NCBI GenBank assembly: GCA_963773585.1
Contig: CAVZBR010000001.1
Location: forward strand, 558,001-622,000
Length of the DNA: 64,000 nt
Direction of reading: 5' to 3'
Source: CAVXJN01 sp963773585
GTDB taxonomy: Bacteria; Pseudomonadota; Gammaproteobacteria; JASBUN01
The translations under genes and the position numbers were made by a program. Positions 52,063-60,871 of this stretch are shown in pieces (position 1 is the first letter of the stretch; every line of letters begins with the position of its first letter). The notes beneath the pieces were generated by a model that saw only the letters and a program-made list of their open reading frames with translations, made no database searches and had not been told where the DNA came from.

Positions 52063-52620
52063 ATGACCGAGATCCGCGATCGCATCGACCGGGCCGTGGA
52101 TGATTGGCGCCGTGAACGACCAGACCTGGACTGGTCGGGCGCCGCGATCACCATGCGTCTGGTGTTGCTGGGCAAATACGTTGAACAGCACGCCGCAGCC
52201 GGCTTCGCGCCGTTTGGGCTGCAGCCTTGGGAATTTGACGTGCTTGCAACGCTGCGTCGGCAGGGCGCCCCGTTTGTGCTATCCGCCGGCGATCTCGCCC
52301 GCAGCGTATTACTCACCTGTTCCGGCATGACCCATCGACTGGATCGGCTGCAGGAACGTGGCTTGGTGGAGCGGACCCCGGCAGCCGAGGATCGGCGCCG
52401 AGTCATGGTGCAACTGACTCCAGAAGGACTGGAACTGGTAGAGCAGGCCGTTGCCCAACGCAGTTGCGAGGCCTGTGGCCTGGTGGATGCGCTGAGTGCC
52501 ACGCAACAGGAGCAAATTATCGATCTGTTGCGGCGTCTGGTCGCGCGCCTCGATCAACTTCCCGATCCCAACACGCTGCACGACGGTGCGCCCCCGGACA
52601 CCGGCAAAGCGCAGCGCTAG
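52063..52620 (+). CDS. MarR-family transcriptional regulator
   Basis: The 185-residue protein is a winged-helix MarR-type repressor: LQPWEFDVLATLRRQG forms the start of the DNA-binding region and SAGDLARSVLLTCSGMTHRL the recognition helix. The wing follows with RTPAAEDRRRVMVQLT. It probably represses the divergent efflux operon in response to small ligands, as with other MarR-pump pairs. Its TAG stop lies inside the terminal CTAG of the element at 52617-52783, so the gene ends exactly at the element's edge. Confidence 0.88.
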   Translation: MTEIRDRIDRAVDDWRRERPDLDWSGAAITMRLVLLGKYVEQHAAAGFAPFGLQPWEFDVLATLRRQGAPFVLSAGDLARSVLLTCSGMTHRLDRLQERGLVERTPAAEDRRRVMVQLTPEGLELVEQAVAQRSCEACGLVDALSATQQEQIIDLLRRLVARLDQLPDPNTLHDGAPPDTGKAQR

Positions 52621-52783
52621 GAGCCTGTCCGATTAATCATGACGCTACTGCGCCAGTATTCTTTCGGGCCAAATTTCCGATCCTTCTCGTCACAGAGCGC
52701 CTACGACGTTCCTCGAAAGAGCGAAGATTTGACCGAAACCCCACGCGCCTCGCGACGCGCAGCGTACTCGGACTGGCTCCTAG
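52617..52783 (+). mobile_element. 167-bp MITE-like element, copy 2
   Basis: The element runs from CTAGGAGCCTGTCCGA at 52617-52632 to TCGGACTGGCTCCTAG at 52768-52783, with one mismatch between the 16-base ends. It aligns with the complement of the element at 11202-11370. The left CTAG carries the TAG stop of marR and the right CTAG carries the stop of the convergent modA, so it fills the entire gap between the two genes without interrupting either. No coding content is seen. Confidence 0.75.
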
Positions 52784-53538
52784 CGAGCGACCACGCCGTA
52801 GCCTTGCCCCGCGATCATTTCTCTGGCGCCGTTGGACTGTAGAAACTGCAGAAATCGTCGAGCGGCTTTTTCCGCACCTGCTGTGCGCAGCAACACGGCT
52901 TGTTGCTCGATGGCTTGGTAATCCGATTCCGGAACGATCCATAAACTGCCACTGGGCCCGCCGTTGGATTGTGGCACCTGTGCCAGCGCTACAAAGGCTG
53001 CGTCGACGTTACCGGTGACCGCGAACTGCATGGTCTGACCGACGTTTTCGCCGCGCACCAGCCGCGCCTGCCAGCCACGCCACAGTCCCATGGCGTTCAA
53101 GGTCTGCTGCGCGGCGCGTCCGTAGGGCGCGGTTTTGGGATTGGCGATGGCCAGGCGCCGGATCTTGCCGTCGCGCAATGCATCGCCGTTTGAATCGATC
53201 TTGCCGGGCTCGCGGCTCCAAAGCACCAGCTTGCCCAGGGCGTAGGTGAAGCGGCTGCCTCGGATTGCGAAACCTTGCTGCTCCAAAAGTTCGGGGCGCT
53301 TGACGTCGGCGGCGAGAAAGATCTCGAACGGGGCGCCCTGGTGGATCTGAGCGTAGAGCTTGCCGGTGGAACCGGTACTGATGAGGACACGATCCCCGGT
53401 TTGATGTTCGAAGCGTCGAGCCAGGGATTTCAGGGTCGATTGGAAGTTGGCCGCTACCGCGACATGGATATCGTCGGCGTGCGCCGGGCTCAAGATCGAT
53501 ACGATGGATGCGATCAGCGCGCAAGCTCGGCCCAGCAT
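52780..53538 (-). CDS. modA: Molybdate ABC transporter periplasmic binding protein
   Basis: The 252-residue protein has a signal peptide (ACALIASIVSILSPAHA) and mature sequence beginning DDIHVAVAANFQSTLKSLAR. This matches ModA, which captures molybdate (or tungstate) in the periplasm. The segments RVLISTGSTGKLYAQIHQGA and ANPKTAPYGRAAQQTL fit the family. It is on the same strand as modB and modC but separated from them by the RND operon and marR. Its TAG stop sits in the end repeat of the adjoining element. Confidence 0.9.
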   Translation of the reverse strand: MLGRACALIASIVSILSPAHADDIHVAVAANFQSTLKSLARRFEHQTGDRVLISTGSTGKLYAQIHQGAPFEIFLAADVKRPELLEQQGFAIRGSRFTYALGKLVLWSREPGKIDSNGDALRDGKIRRLAIANPKTAPYGRAAQQTLNAMGLWRGWQARLVRGENVGQTMQFAVTGNVDAAFVALAQVPQSNGGPSGSLWIVPESDYQAIEQQAVLLRTAGAEKAARRFLQFLQSNGAREMIAGQGYGVVAR

Positions 53539-53568
53539 GGCGTCTCCCTGATCCGGGCCATCAAGAAT

Positions 53569-54492
53569 TCAGGCCATCAAGAATTCAAGCAATGCCTTCT
53601 GGGCATGGAGCCTGTTTTCCGCTTCATCCCAGACCACACTCTGCGGTCCATCGATGACCTCCGCGGTCACTTCTTCGCCGCGGTGGGCTGGCAGACAGTG
53701 CATGAACAGGGCGTCGGGCCCGGCCTGCGACATGATATCGTGATCGACCCGGAAGTCGCGGAAAGCGTCGGCGCGGGTGTCGGTCTCGCCTTCCTGGCCC
53801 ATGCTGGTCCAGACATCGGTCACCACCAGATCCGCGCCGCGGGCGGCGTCCTGGGGCGTGGTCGCCACCTGCACCCGGTCCCCGGCAGCGGCGAGGATTT
53901 CCGGATTGGGTGCAAACCCCCCGGGGCAGGCGATATTGAGATGGAAATCGAACTGGCGTGCGGCATTGATGTAGGAATGGCACATGTTGTTGCCATCGCC
54001 GATCCAGCACACGGTCTTGCCCTGGATATCGCCGCGGTGCTCGAGGAACGTTTGCATGTCCGCCAGCAGCTGACACGGATGGTAGAGATCGGTCAAGGCA
54101 TTGATCACCGGCACCGAGGAATATCGGGCGAAACGTTCGATCTTCTCGTGTTCGTACGTGCGGATCATGACCGCGTCGACCATCCGCGACAGCACCCGGG
54201 CGCTGTCCTCGACCGGTTCGCCGCGGCCCAGTTGAGTATCGCGGGGTGACAGGAAGATCGCCTGTCCGCCGAACTGGATCATCGCGGTTTCAAAGGATAC
54301 CCGCGTCCGAGTCGAAGATTTTTCGAACACCATGGCCAGGGTGCGGTTCTTGAGCGGCTCGTGGAGATGACCGACTTTCTGCATCGCCTTGAGTTCCACT
54401 GCCCGACGCAGAAGGCGGTGCAATTCCACCGCGGTCATGTCCATCAAGGTCAGGAAATGACGAATGCGCATGGGCGAGGAATGCAAGTTCAT
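53569..54492 (-). CDS. argF: Ornithine carbamoyltransferase
   Basis: The 307-residue enzyme makes citrulline from ornithine and carbamoyl phosphate in arginine synthesis. It carries the carbamoyl-phosphate motif SSTRTRVSFETAM and the ornithine-side HCLPAHRGEEVTAE block. Its start overlaps the stop of argD by ATGA, so argD-argF is one operon. The family length (about 305) fits. Confidence 0.96.
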   Translation of the reverse strand: MNLHSSPMRIRHFLTLMDMTAVELHRLLRRAVELKAMQKVGHLHEPLKNRTLAMVFEKSSTRTRVSFETAMIQFGGQAIFLSPRDTQLGRGEPVEDSARVLSRMVDAVMIRTYEHEKIERFARYSSVPVINALTDLYHPCQLLADMQTFLEHRGDIQGKTVCWIGDGNNMCHSYINAARQFDFHLNIACPGGFAPNPEILAAAGDRVQVATTPQDAARGADLVVTDVWTSMGQEGETDTRADAFRDFRVDHDIMSQAGPDALFMHCLPAHRGEEVTAEVIDGPQSVVWDEAENRLHAQKALLEFLMA

Positions 54493-55664
54493 GCCGCGAC
54501 GAACTCCCGGATCAAGGCGCAGACCGTGTCTACGATTTGCTCCGCCTCGGCGTCGCTGGTGATCAGTGCCGGCAACAGGCGGATGCTCTTGTCTGCGGTA
54601 ACGTTGATCAACAGACCTTTATCCAGAGCCCTGCGCACCAGTTCGCCGGCGGGGCGGTCCAATTCGAGGCCGAACATGAGGCCTTTGGTGCGAATCTGGA
54701 CCACGCCCTCGAGGGCACTCAGTTGCCCGCGAAAGCCGTCGGCCATGCGCGTGCCCAAAATTTCGGCGCGCTGTTCGAGTCGATCTCGTTCGAGAATGTC
54801 CACCACGCTCAGTCCGGCGCGACATGCCAGCGGATTACCGCCGAAGGTCGAGCCGTGGTTGCCCGGCTGAAACACTCCGGCTGCCGGACCGCGGGCCAGG
54901 CAAGCCCCGATGGGCACACCGTTGCCCAAGGCTTTGGCCAGGGTCATGACGTCGGGCAGGATGCCGTTGTGCTGGAAGCCGAACCAGCGGCCGGTGCGAC
55001 ACATGCCGGTCTGGATTTCGTCCAGCATCATCAACCAACCGTGGCGATCACAGAGGGCGCGCACGCCGTTCAGATATTGGTCGTCCGGTACCACGATGCC
55101 GCCTTCGCCGAGCACCGGCTCCACCAGGATGGCGACGATATTGTCGTGGGCATCGGCGAGTTCTTCCAGCGCACCCAGATCGTCGTATGGCGCACGCAGA
55201 AAACCCGGCACCAGCGGCTCGAAACCGGCTTGAATTTTGCGATTGCCGGTGGCGGCCAGGGTCGCCATGGTGCGGCCGTGGAAGCTGCCGTCCAACACGA
55301 CTACCTGCGGATCACAGATCTCGTTTCGGTTGGCATACAGACGCGCCAACTTCAGCGCCGCCTCGTTGGCTTCGGCGCCGGAGTTGCTGAAAAACACCTG
55401 CTCCATGCCTGACAGCGCCACCAGGCGGTCCGCCAGCGACTGTTGGTGGGCGATGCCGTAGATGTTCGAGGTATGGATCAGCGTACGCGCCTGTTCGCAT
55501 ACAGCGTCAGCCACTTCGGGGTGGGCATGGCCCAGGCCGCACACGGCGATACCGCACAGCGCGTCCAGGTAGCGGTTACCGTCTTCGTCCCAAAGCCAGA
55601 CACCTTCGCCACGGGCGAAGCGTATTGGCAATCTGGCGTAGGTATTCATCAAGTGTTCGGACAT
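54489..55664 (-). CDS. argD: Acetylornithine aminotransferase
   Basis: The 391-residue PLP-dependent enzyme transfers an amino group to N-acetylglutamate semialdehyde. It has the class III pattern: FSNSGAEANEAALKLAR, MLDEIQTGMCRTG, and TLAKALGNGVPIGA with the PLP-binding lysine. The chosen start is the ATG at 55664; an upstream TTG would enter the terminator-like hairpin. It is coupled to argF. The end product arginine may control it through the leader structure at 55677-55704. Confidence 0.94.
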   Translation of the reverse strand: MSEHLMNTYARLPIRFARGEGVWLWDEDGNRYLDALCGIAVCGLGHAHPEVADAVCEQARTLIHTSNIYGIAHQQSLADRLVALSGMEQVFFSNSGAEANEAALKLARLYANRNEICDPQVVVLDGSFHGRTMATLAATGNRKIQAGFEPLVPGFLRAPYDDLGALEELADAHDNIVAILVEPVLGEGGIVVPDDQYLNGVRALCDRHGWLMMLDEIQTGMCRTGRWFGFQHNGILPDVMTLAKALGNGVPIGACLARGPAAGVFQPGNHGSTFGGNPLACRAGLSVVDILERDRLEQRAEILGTRMADGFRGQLSALEGVVQIRTKGLMFGLELDRPAGELVRRALDKGLLINVTADKSIRLLPALITSDAEAEQIVDTVCALIREFVAA

Positions 55665-55676
55665 TCGATTACCGCA

Positions 55677-55704
55677 AGCCAAAAACAAACGGCAGCCCCT
55701 GCCG
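55677..55704 (-). terminator. Intrinsic-terminator-like hairpin just upstream of argD
   Basis: On the minus strand CGGCAG-GGG-CTGCCG forms a 6-bp stem with a three-base loop, followed by TTTGTTTTT, ending about 15 bases before the argD ATG. A second copy of CGGCAG lies nine bases upstream and could pair with the same CTGCCG, so two mutually exclusive structures are possible. It may be an attenuator for argDF or simply the terminator of an upstream minus-strand transcript. Confidence 0.55.
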
Positions 55705-55793
55705 AGACTGCCGGAAACAATCGAGTCTAGCGAGGGTGCCGTGGATTTTCAACAACATGGATAGCACTTAAACGAAGCCGGTGCATCGGCGCT

Positions 55794-56432
55794 TCAAATC
55801 TGTAGGGACACGCCGTGACCGCGAGCCGTCATCCCGAGCAGCACGGGATCGAGAGCACGGTATTGTGCGCGGCGCCATTAGGGTCACCGGTTTCGCTGCG
55901 GCGATCTGCGCGTCGGTTGCGTGTACCGTGCGCCACACCTTCTTCTGGCTCGGCCAAGTCAGACCCAGACATTGAACAGCATGATGGTATCGCGTCATGC
56001 GCCCGTGCCCCACCGCCCAACCCTGCTGAAACGTGAACGCGGCGGTGAATCCGCCGAGACTTTCCGCGCCGCCGGCCTTGCCCAACCGCATCGGCGTGTT
56101 TGCGCCTGACAACCAGGTCAGCAACCCGGCCAGCGAAAAAGCCAAACACGCGGCGCGACGCATGGGCCGATCGCTGCCGGCACTGGCCCACCGTTATCGA
56201 TCATGCCTTTGCCCTTGTGCCGCACTTGCAAGAAGTTGAACCAAGTACAGAAGGCCGATCCATAACACGCCTGCATTGACGTGGCACCACAAAATCCCAT
56301 CGGATAGGATGCCGCTGCGCATCGCGAAGGCGATGATCAATGATCAACGCCAGAACGGATGACGCCAGAACTGAGCAACGCCAGGACGATGTCCGCAGTG
56401 ACGGTTCCCCACGCAGGCTTCAAGAGGTTCAT
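55794..56432 (-). pseudogene. Decayed PuuD-like (urate hydroxylase N-terminal type) membrane protein gene
   Basis: Reading the minus strand from an ATG at 56432 (preceded by GGGAG) gives MNLLKPAWGTVTADIVLALL before an early stop. Beyond it, PuuD-like membrane blocks appear in different frames: AGVLWIGLLY, then WFNFLQVRHKGKG to VAPRVWLFRWPG, then AGLLTWLSG, then TIMLFNVWV, then WPSQKKVWRTVHATDAQIAA, then NTVLSIP. The order agrees with the family, and at least four frameshifts break it. The gene is therefore non-functional or mis-sequenced. No C-terminal cytochrome c part is seen. Confidence 0.72.
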
Positions 56433-56566
56433 AGCGTCTCCCTAAGGTTGCGGTTGTCCGCAGCCGGCCTCTGATTCACACACAAAAACAGCCGTTTAGG
56501 AGCGGTGCGGCGCCAAAGCGTTACCGTGAGGACACGGAAAAAAGCTTGTCTGCTAACATCGCCGCC

Positions 56567-58132
56567 ATGGATCCGATCCAGCTCAGCATTTTCTCCAGCC
56601 GCGTCAACGCCATCTGCGACGAAATGGGTGCAGTGCTGCGGCGAACTTCGTTCTCTCCGAATATCAAGGATCGGCTGGATTTCTCCTGCGCGGTTTTCGA
56701 TGCCGACGGGGAATTGTGCGCGCAAGCTGCCCACATTCCAGTGCACCTGGGCAGCATGGCGTACGCCATGGCGGATATCGTCGCCCAGGTTACCTGGCGG
56801 CGTGGCGATATGGTGATCGTCAACGATCCGTTCCTGGGAGGCACGCATCTCCCCGACGTCACCTTGATAGCGCCGGTATTCGTCGACCAGCGTTTGTGCG
56901 GCTTCGTCGCCAACCGCGCCCATCATGCCGACATCGGTTCCACGACGCCCGGTTCGATGCCGATCTCGCGCACACTCGACGAAGAAGGGATGGTGATTCC
57001 GCCATCCTACCTGCTGCGTGGCGGTGCGGTGGATGAGGATTTGTTGCGGAGCTTGACTGCGAAAACCGCCAATGAGCAGAACGCCCGGGGCGATTTTGCC
57101 GCACAGATCAGCGCCAATCGCACCGGTGTCCAGCGGCTGACGGCATTGGTGCAGCGGCTTGGTCCGGATTCGTATGGGCATGCACTGGCAGCGCTCAATG
57201 AGTACGCAGAAGCGCTTGCCCGTGAAGCCTTGCGGCAGATTCCGGATGGGCAGTATCGCTTTACGGACTACATGGACGACGACGGGCAGGGCAACGAGGA
57301 CATTGTCATCGCTGTGCGGGCTGAGGTTAGCCAGGGCAACGTGATATTGGATTTCAAGGGCACCGCAGCGCAGGTGCCCGGCAACATCAATTGCCCGCTG
57401 TCGGTGGCAGCGGCTGCGGTGTATTACGTATTTCGTTGTTTGATGCCGCCGCAGACGCCGGCGGCGGCCGGCAGCTTCCGACCCATTCGTCTACGTGTGC
57501 CGCCCGGCAGTTTGTTGCACGCCCGTCGGCCGGCCGCGGTTGCGGCCGGCAACGTGGAAACCAGTACGCGCGTGGTCGACGTCGTGTGCGGTGCCCTAGC
57601 GCAGGCATTGCCGGACAAGATCCCGGCTGCGAGCCACGGCAGCATGAACAATCTCGCGCTCGGCGCGCGCCGCAAAACCGGAAGTTGGGATTATTATGAA
57701 ACCATCGGCGGCGGTATGGGCGCCGGACGTGACGGCGGCGGGCTAAGCGCCGTGCAGACTCACATGACCAATACGCTGAACACGCCCATCGAAGTGCTGG
57801 AAATGTTGTACCCGTTGCGAATTCGGCGCTACCAGGTGCGGCGCGGATCGGGAGGCACAGGATGTCGCCCCGGCGGCGACGGCATCGTGCGCGAATTCGA
57901 GTTTCTGGCGCCCGCGCAAGCGACCATCCTCAGCGAACGCCGCCGTCATGCGCCATGGGGTGTTGCCGGTGGCGGCGCCGGTCAGATGGGGGCCAACTGG
58001 CTCAACGATGCGCCGCTACCGGGCAAGGTCAGCGCTCAAATACAATGCGGCGATCGCCTGCGGATCGAGACTGCCGGTGGCGGAGGCTGGGGCGTAAACA
58101 CCGCCACCGAAGTCGTTCCAACGTCAAACTAA
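56567..58132 (+). CDS. hyuB: Hydantoinase B/oxoprolinase-family protein
   Basis: The 521-residue protein has the HyuB signatures NIKDRLDFSCAVFDADGELC, GDMVIVNDPFLGGTHLPDV and a C-terminal GGAGQMGANWLN...GGGWG block. Members open hydantoins, 5-oxoproline or acetone-derived substrates together with a HyuA-type ATPase subunit. No hyuA is nearby, so a partner may lie elsewhere. A decayed PuuD-like gene is divergent from it. The start is the ATG at 56567; an upstream TTG at 56546 is possible. Confidence 0.88.
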   Translation: MDPIQLSIFSSRVNAICDEMGAVLRRTSFSPNIKDRLDFSCAVFDADGELCAQAAHIPVHLGSMAYAMADIVAQVTWRRGDMVIVNDPFLGGTHLPDVTLIAPVFVDQRLCGFVANRAHHADIGSTTPGSMPISRTLDEEGMVIPPSYLLRGGAVDEDLLRSLTAKTANEQNARGDFAAQISANRTGVQRLTALVQRLGPDSYGHALAALNEYAEALAREALRQIPDGQYRFTDYMDDDGQGNEDIVIAVRAEVSQGNVILDFKGTAAQVPGNINCPLSVAAAAVYYVFRCLMPPQTPAAAGSFRPIRLRVPPGSLLHARRPAAVAAGNVETSTRVVDVVCGALAQALPDKIPAASHGSMNNLALGARRKTGSWDYYETIGGGMGAGRDGGGLSAVQTHMTNTLNTPIEVLEMLYPLRIRRYQVRRGSGGTGCRPGGDGIVREFEFLAPAQATILSERRRHAPWGVAGGGAGQMGANWLNDAPLPGKVSAQIQCGDRLRIETAGGGGWGVNTATEVVPTSN

Positions 58133-58166
58133 CTCGTACTACACTGGCCATTGACTAGGAGCAGGA

Positions 58167-58508
58167 ATGATCCAGGTTCGCACCATCGCTTGGTTGCTGG
58201 TGGCGGCCATTGTCTCGACCGGGTGTGTGTCCCTGGTGGGAACCGGTGTCGCCGGCGGTTGGCCGAGAACGGATTCCCGCAGCGCCGAGGATCAGCAAAT
58301 GGACGTGCGCATCACCAATCGAATCAATGCCGCCTACGTGAGCGATCCGCAAATTCCGGCGATGGAAATACGCGTGAACTCGCAACGCGGTATCGTCACG
58401 TTGCAGGGCACCGTGCCCAGCGATACGGTGCGCGGCCGCGCTTTGCGCGTGGCCGAGTCGACTCGCGAGGTACGCCGCGTTGTCGATCGTCTGCGCGTTG
58501 CCCGCTGA
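58167..58508 (+). CDS. BON-domain lipoprotein
   Basis: The 113-residue protein has a lipoprotein signal (LLVAAIVSTGC, lipid-attached Cys near residue 20). One BON domain follows (about 46-112), with VRITNRINAAYVSDPQIPAM and GIVTLQGTVPSDTVRGRAL. It resembles single-domain OsmY/DolP-type envelope proteins that stabilise the outer membrane. GGAG lies six bases before the ATG. It lies 34 bases after hyuB on the same strand. Confidence 0.88.
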   Translation: MIQVRTIAWLLVAAIVSTGCVSLVGTGVAGGWPRTDSRSAEDQQMDVRITNRINAAYVSDPQIPAMEIRVNSQRGIVTLQGTVPSDTVRGRALRVAESTREVRRVVDRLRVAR

Positions 58509-58554
58509 CGTGTTGGCGAGCGTCCGACAACCTCCACTGGACCGATAAGAAGCT

Positions 58555-60336
58555 ATGTGCGGAATCTGCGGCGAGTTGCGCTTCGACGCGACCCAACCCG
58601 AACTCGACGATATCGCCCGAATGATGGACGTGCTCGCGACCCGCGGGCCGGATCATGAAGGCAGTTACTCCGACGGCCCGGTTGCGCTGGGCCATCGCCG
58701 GTTGTCGATCATCGATTTGTCGCCCCGCTCCAACCAGCCCATGGTGGATACCGAACTGGGACTGGTGCTGGTGTTCAACGGTACGATCTACAACTATCCA
58801 ACGCTGCGGGCGGAGCTGGTACAGAAGGGTTATCACTTCTTCAGCGACGGTGATTCGGAAGTCATTTTGAAGGCGTACGCCGAGTGGGGAGCGCGCTGCG
58901 TCGATCGTCTGCACGGCATGTTCGCGATTGCGATCTGGAATGTACGCGAGCGCTGCTTGTTTCTCGCCCGCGACCGCCTTGGAATCAAACCCCTTTACTA
59001 CAGCCTCGACGATCAGCGCTTCGCGTTCGCCTCCAACCCGCAGGCGTTGCTTGCGGCCGGTGGTGTTGATACCAGCATCGATGCCGTTGCGCTGCATCAT
59101 CAATTCACCTTGCATGGGGTCGTGCCAGCGCCGCGCACCGTTCTCAACGGCGTGCGCAAACTTGCTCCCGGCACGACGCTGACCTTGGATGCCGAAGGCA
59201 GCGTGAGTCAGGACCATTACTGGCATTTGCGTGCCTGCCGTCCGCAGCAGCAGCGCTCGGAATGGGAGTGGTACGAAGCGATCCATGAGGCGCTGCGCCG
59301 CTCAGTACAACGGCGCAAGACCATCGCCGACGTGCCGGTCGGGGTGTTGTTGTCGGGCGGTCTGGATTCCAGTCTGCTGGTGGCGTTGCTGGCCGAGGCG
59401 GGCGTCGACGACTTGATGACTTTCTCGGTCGGCTTCGAGGATATGCCGGAAGAGAAGGGATCCGAGTTCGAATACTCCGATCAGGTGGTAGCCCGTTACG
59501 GTACCCGACATCACAAGTTCCGTATTGCGAACGAAGGCGTACTGGGGCGGTTGCCGGAAGCGGTACGGCAAATGGCCGAGCCCATGTTCGGCCAGGACGC
59601 CGTGGCGTTCTACTTGCTCGCCGAGCAGGTTTCGCAACATGTGAAAGTGGTGCAAAGCGGTCAAGGCGCGGATGAAGTGTTTGCCGGCTACTTCTGGTAT
59701 GGACGTATGAACGAAGCGCGGGGCTCGGATCTGGAGCGCTTCCGTTCGCAGTATTTCGACCGCGATCATGACGAATATCTGGAAATGGTCGATCCCGCGC
59801 TCCATGGTCCCGACCACACCGCCGGTATGATCGAGTCACTGCTGGGTTTGCCCGATGCCGATGAGTTCCTGGACCGTGTATTACGCGCCGATGTGACGAC
59901 TTTGGTCGTGGATGACCCGGTAAAGCGGGTGGACAATATGACAATGGCTTGGGGACTGGAGGCGCGCGTGCCGTTCCTGGATCACGAGCTTGTGGAATTG
60001 GCGGCGCAAATGCCCCCGGAATTGAAACTCAAACAAGGCGGGAAGGGACCGCTCAAGACCATTGCCCGGGGTCTGATTCCGGACGCGGTCATCGACCGTC
60101 CGAAGGGCTATTTCCCGGTCCCTGCGCTCAAGTACGTGCGCGGCGATTTTCTCGAGTTCATGCGCGATATCTTGAGTTCGCCGGCATGCCGCGATCGCGG
60201 ACTGTATCAACGTGCTTATGTGGACAAGTTGCTGGCGGATCCGGAGAGTCACTTCACCCGGATCCAGGGCAGCAAGCTGTGGCACTTGGCGTTGCTCGAG
60301 TATTGGCTGCAATTGAACGTCGACGGCAAAGCTTGA
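58555..60336 (+). CDS. asnO: Asparagine synthetase-type amidotransferase, AsnO-like (NAGGN pathway)
   Basis: The 593-residue protein has a class II glutamine amidotransferase domain (Cys2 in MCGICGELRF; ATRGPDHEGSYSDGPVALGH) and an ATP-pyrophosphatase domain with VGVLLSGGLDSSLLVALLAE. The C-terminal SKLWHLALLEYWLQ and overall pattern match N-acetylglutaminylglutamine amidotransferase, which finishes the osmolyte NAGGN. Its usual partner, an N-acetylglutaminylglutamine synthetase, is not adjacent. A general asparagine synthetase is the alternative. It follows the BON gene by 46 bases. Confidence 0.82.
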   Translation: MCGICGELRFDATQPELDDIARMMDVLATRGPDHEGSYSDGPVALGHRRLSIIDLSPRSNQPMVDTELGLVLVFNGTIYNYPTLRAELVQKGYHFFSDGDSEVILKAYAEWGARCVDRLHGMFAIAIWNVRERCLFLARDRLGIKPLYYSLDDQRFAFASNPQALLAAGGVDTSIDAVALHHQFTLHGVVPAPRTVLNGVRKLAPGTTLTLDAEGSVSQDHYWHLRACRPQQQRSEWEWYEAIHEALRRSVQRRKTIADVPVGVLLSGGLDSSLLVALLAEAGVDDLMTFSVGFEDMPEEKGSEFEYSDQVVARYGTRHHKFRIANEGVLGRLPEAVRQMAEPMFGQDAVAFYLLAEQVSQHVKVVQSGQGADEVFAGYFWYGRMNEARGSDLERFRSQYFDRDHDEYLEMVDPALHGPDHTAGMIESLLGLPDADEFLDRVLRADVTTLVVDDPVKRVDNMTMAWGLEARVPFLDHELVELAAQMPPELKLKQGGKGPLKTIARGLIPDAVIDRPKGYFPVPALKYVRGDFLEFMRDILSSPACRDRGLYQRAYVDKLLADPESHFTRIQGSKLWHLALLEYWLQLNVDGKA

Positions 60337-60390
60337 ATGCGCCGCGCGTGCCCCGATATCCCCGGTCTCCGGCCACAACTCGGTGCAGAC

Positions 60391-60420
60391 TTGTACCGCC
60401 CTTGGCTCTACGATTATACT
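60391..60420 (+). promoter_or_regulatory. Candidate grxD promoter
   Basis: TTGTAC at 60391-60396 and TATACT at 60415-60420 are spaced 18 bases apart, about 100 bases before the grxD ATG. The -35 match is partial. A CTCAG/CTGAG inverted repeat follows at about 60432-60448. Confidence 0.35.
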
Positions 60421-60520
60421 TAACCAAATCGCTCAGGTATTCACTGAGTACCCGAAAATCGTGACCACGTCGCGCATAGGGCGGGGTCTTTCATAAATTG
60501 GCTTACTAGAGGTGGTGAAA

Positions 60521-60847
60521 ATGGACGTAATGGAACGCATCAAGCAGCAAGTGGAGAACAATCCCATCGTGCTGTACATGAAGGGAACGCCACAGATGCC
60601 CCAGTGTGGTTTCTCAAGCCGCGCCGCCCAGGCGTTGCAGTCCTGCGGTGTGGAGTTCGCCTACGTCAACGTGTTGGCAGATCCGGAAGTTTTCGAGAAT
60701 TTGCCGCGCTTCGCCAACTGGCCGACCTTTCCGCAGCTCTACGTCGACGGCGAGCTGGTCGGCGGTTGCGATATCACGTTGGAACTGCACCAGAAGGGCG
60801 AGCTGCAGAAAATGACCCAGGAAGCGACTGCCAAACAGGCTTCCTGA
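60521..60847 (+). CDS. grxD: Monothiol glutaredoxin Grx4 type
   Basis: The 108-residue protein has the CGFS active site (in MPQCGFSSRAAQ) and the glutathione-binding TFPQLYVDGELVGGCDI region. Grx4 proteins bind and hand on [2Fe-2S] clusters, often with BolA. The ATG at 60521 is preceded by AGAGGTGG; an upstream GTG at 60512 is less likely. A clear terminator follows. The neighbours rnt and pyrC match a Pseudomonas-like gene order. Confidence 0.95.
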   Translation: MDVMERIKQQVENNPIVLYMKGTPQMPQCGFSSRAAQALQSCGVEFAYVNVLADPEVFENLPRFANWPTFPQLYVDGELVGGCDITLELHQKGELQKMTQEATAKQAS

Positions 60848-60871
60848 CTCAGTCGAGGCGGCAGCATCCGG

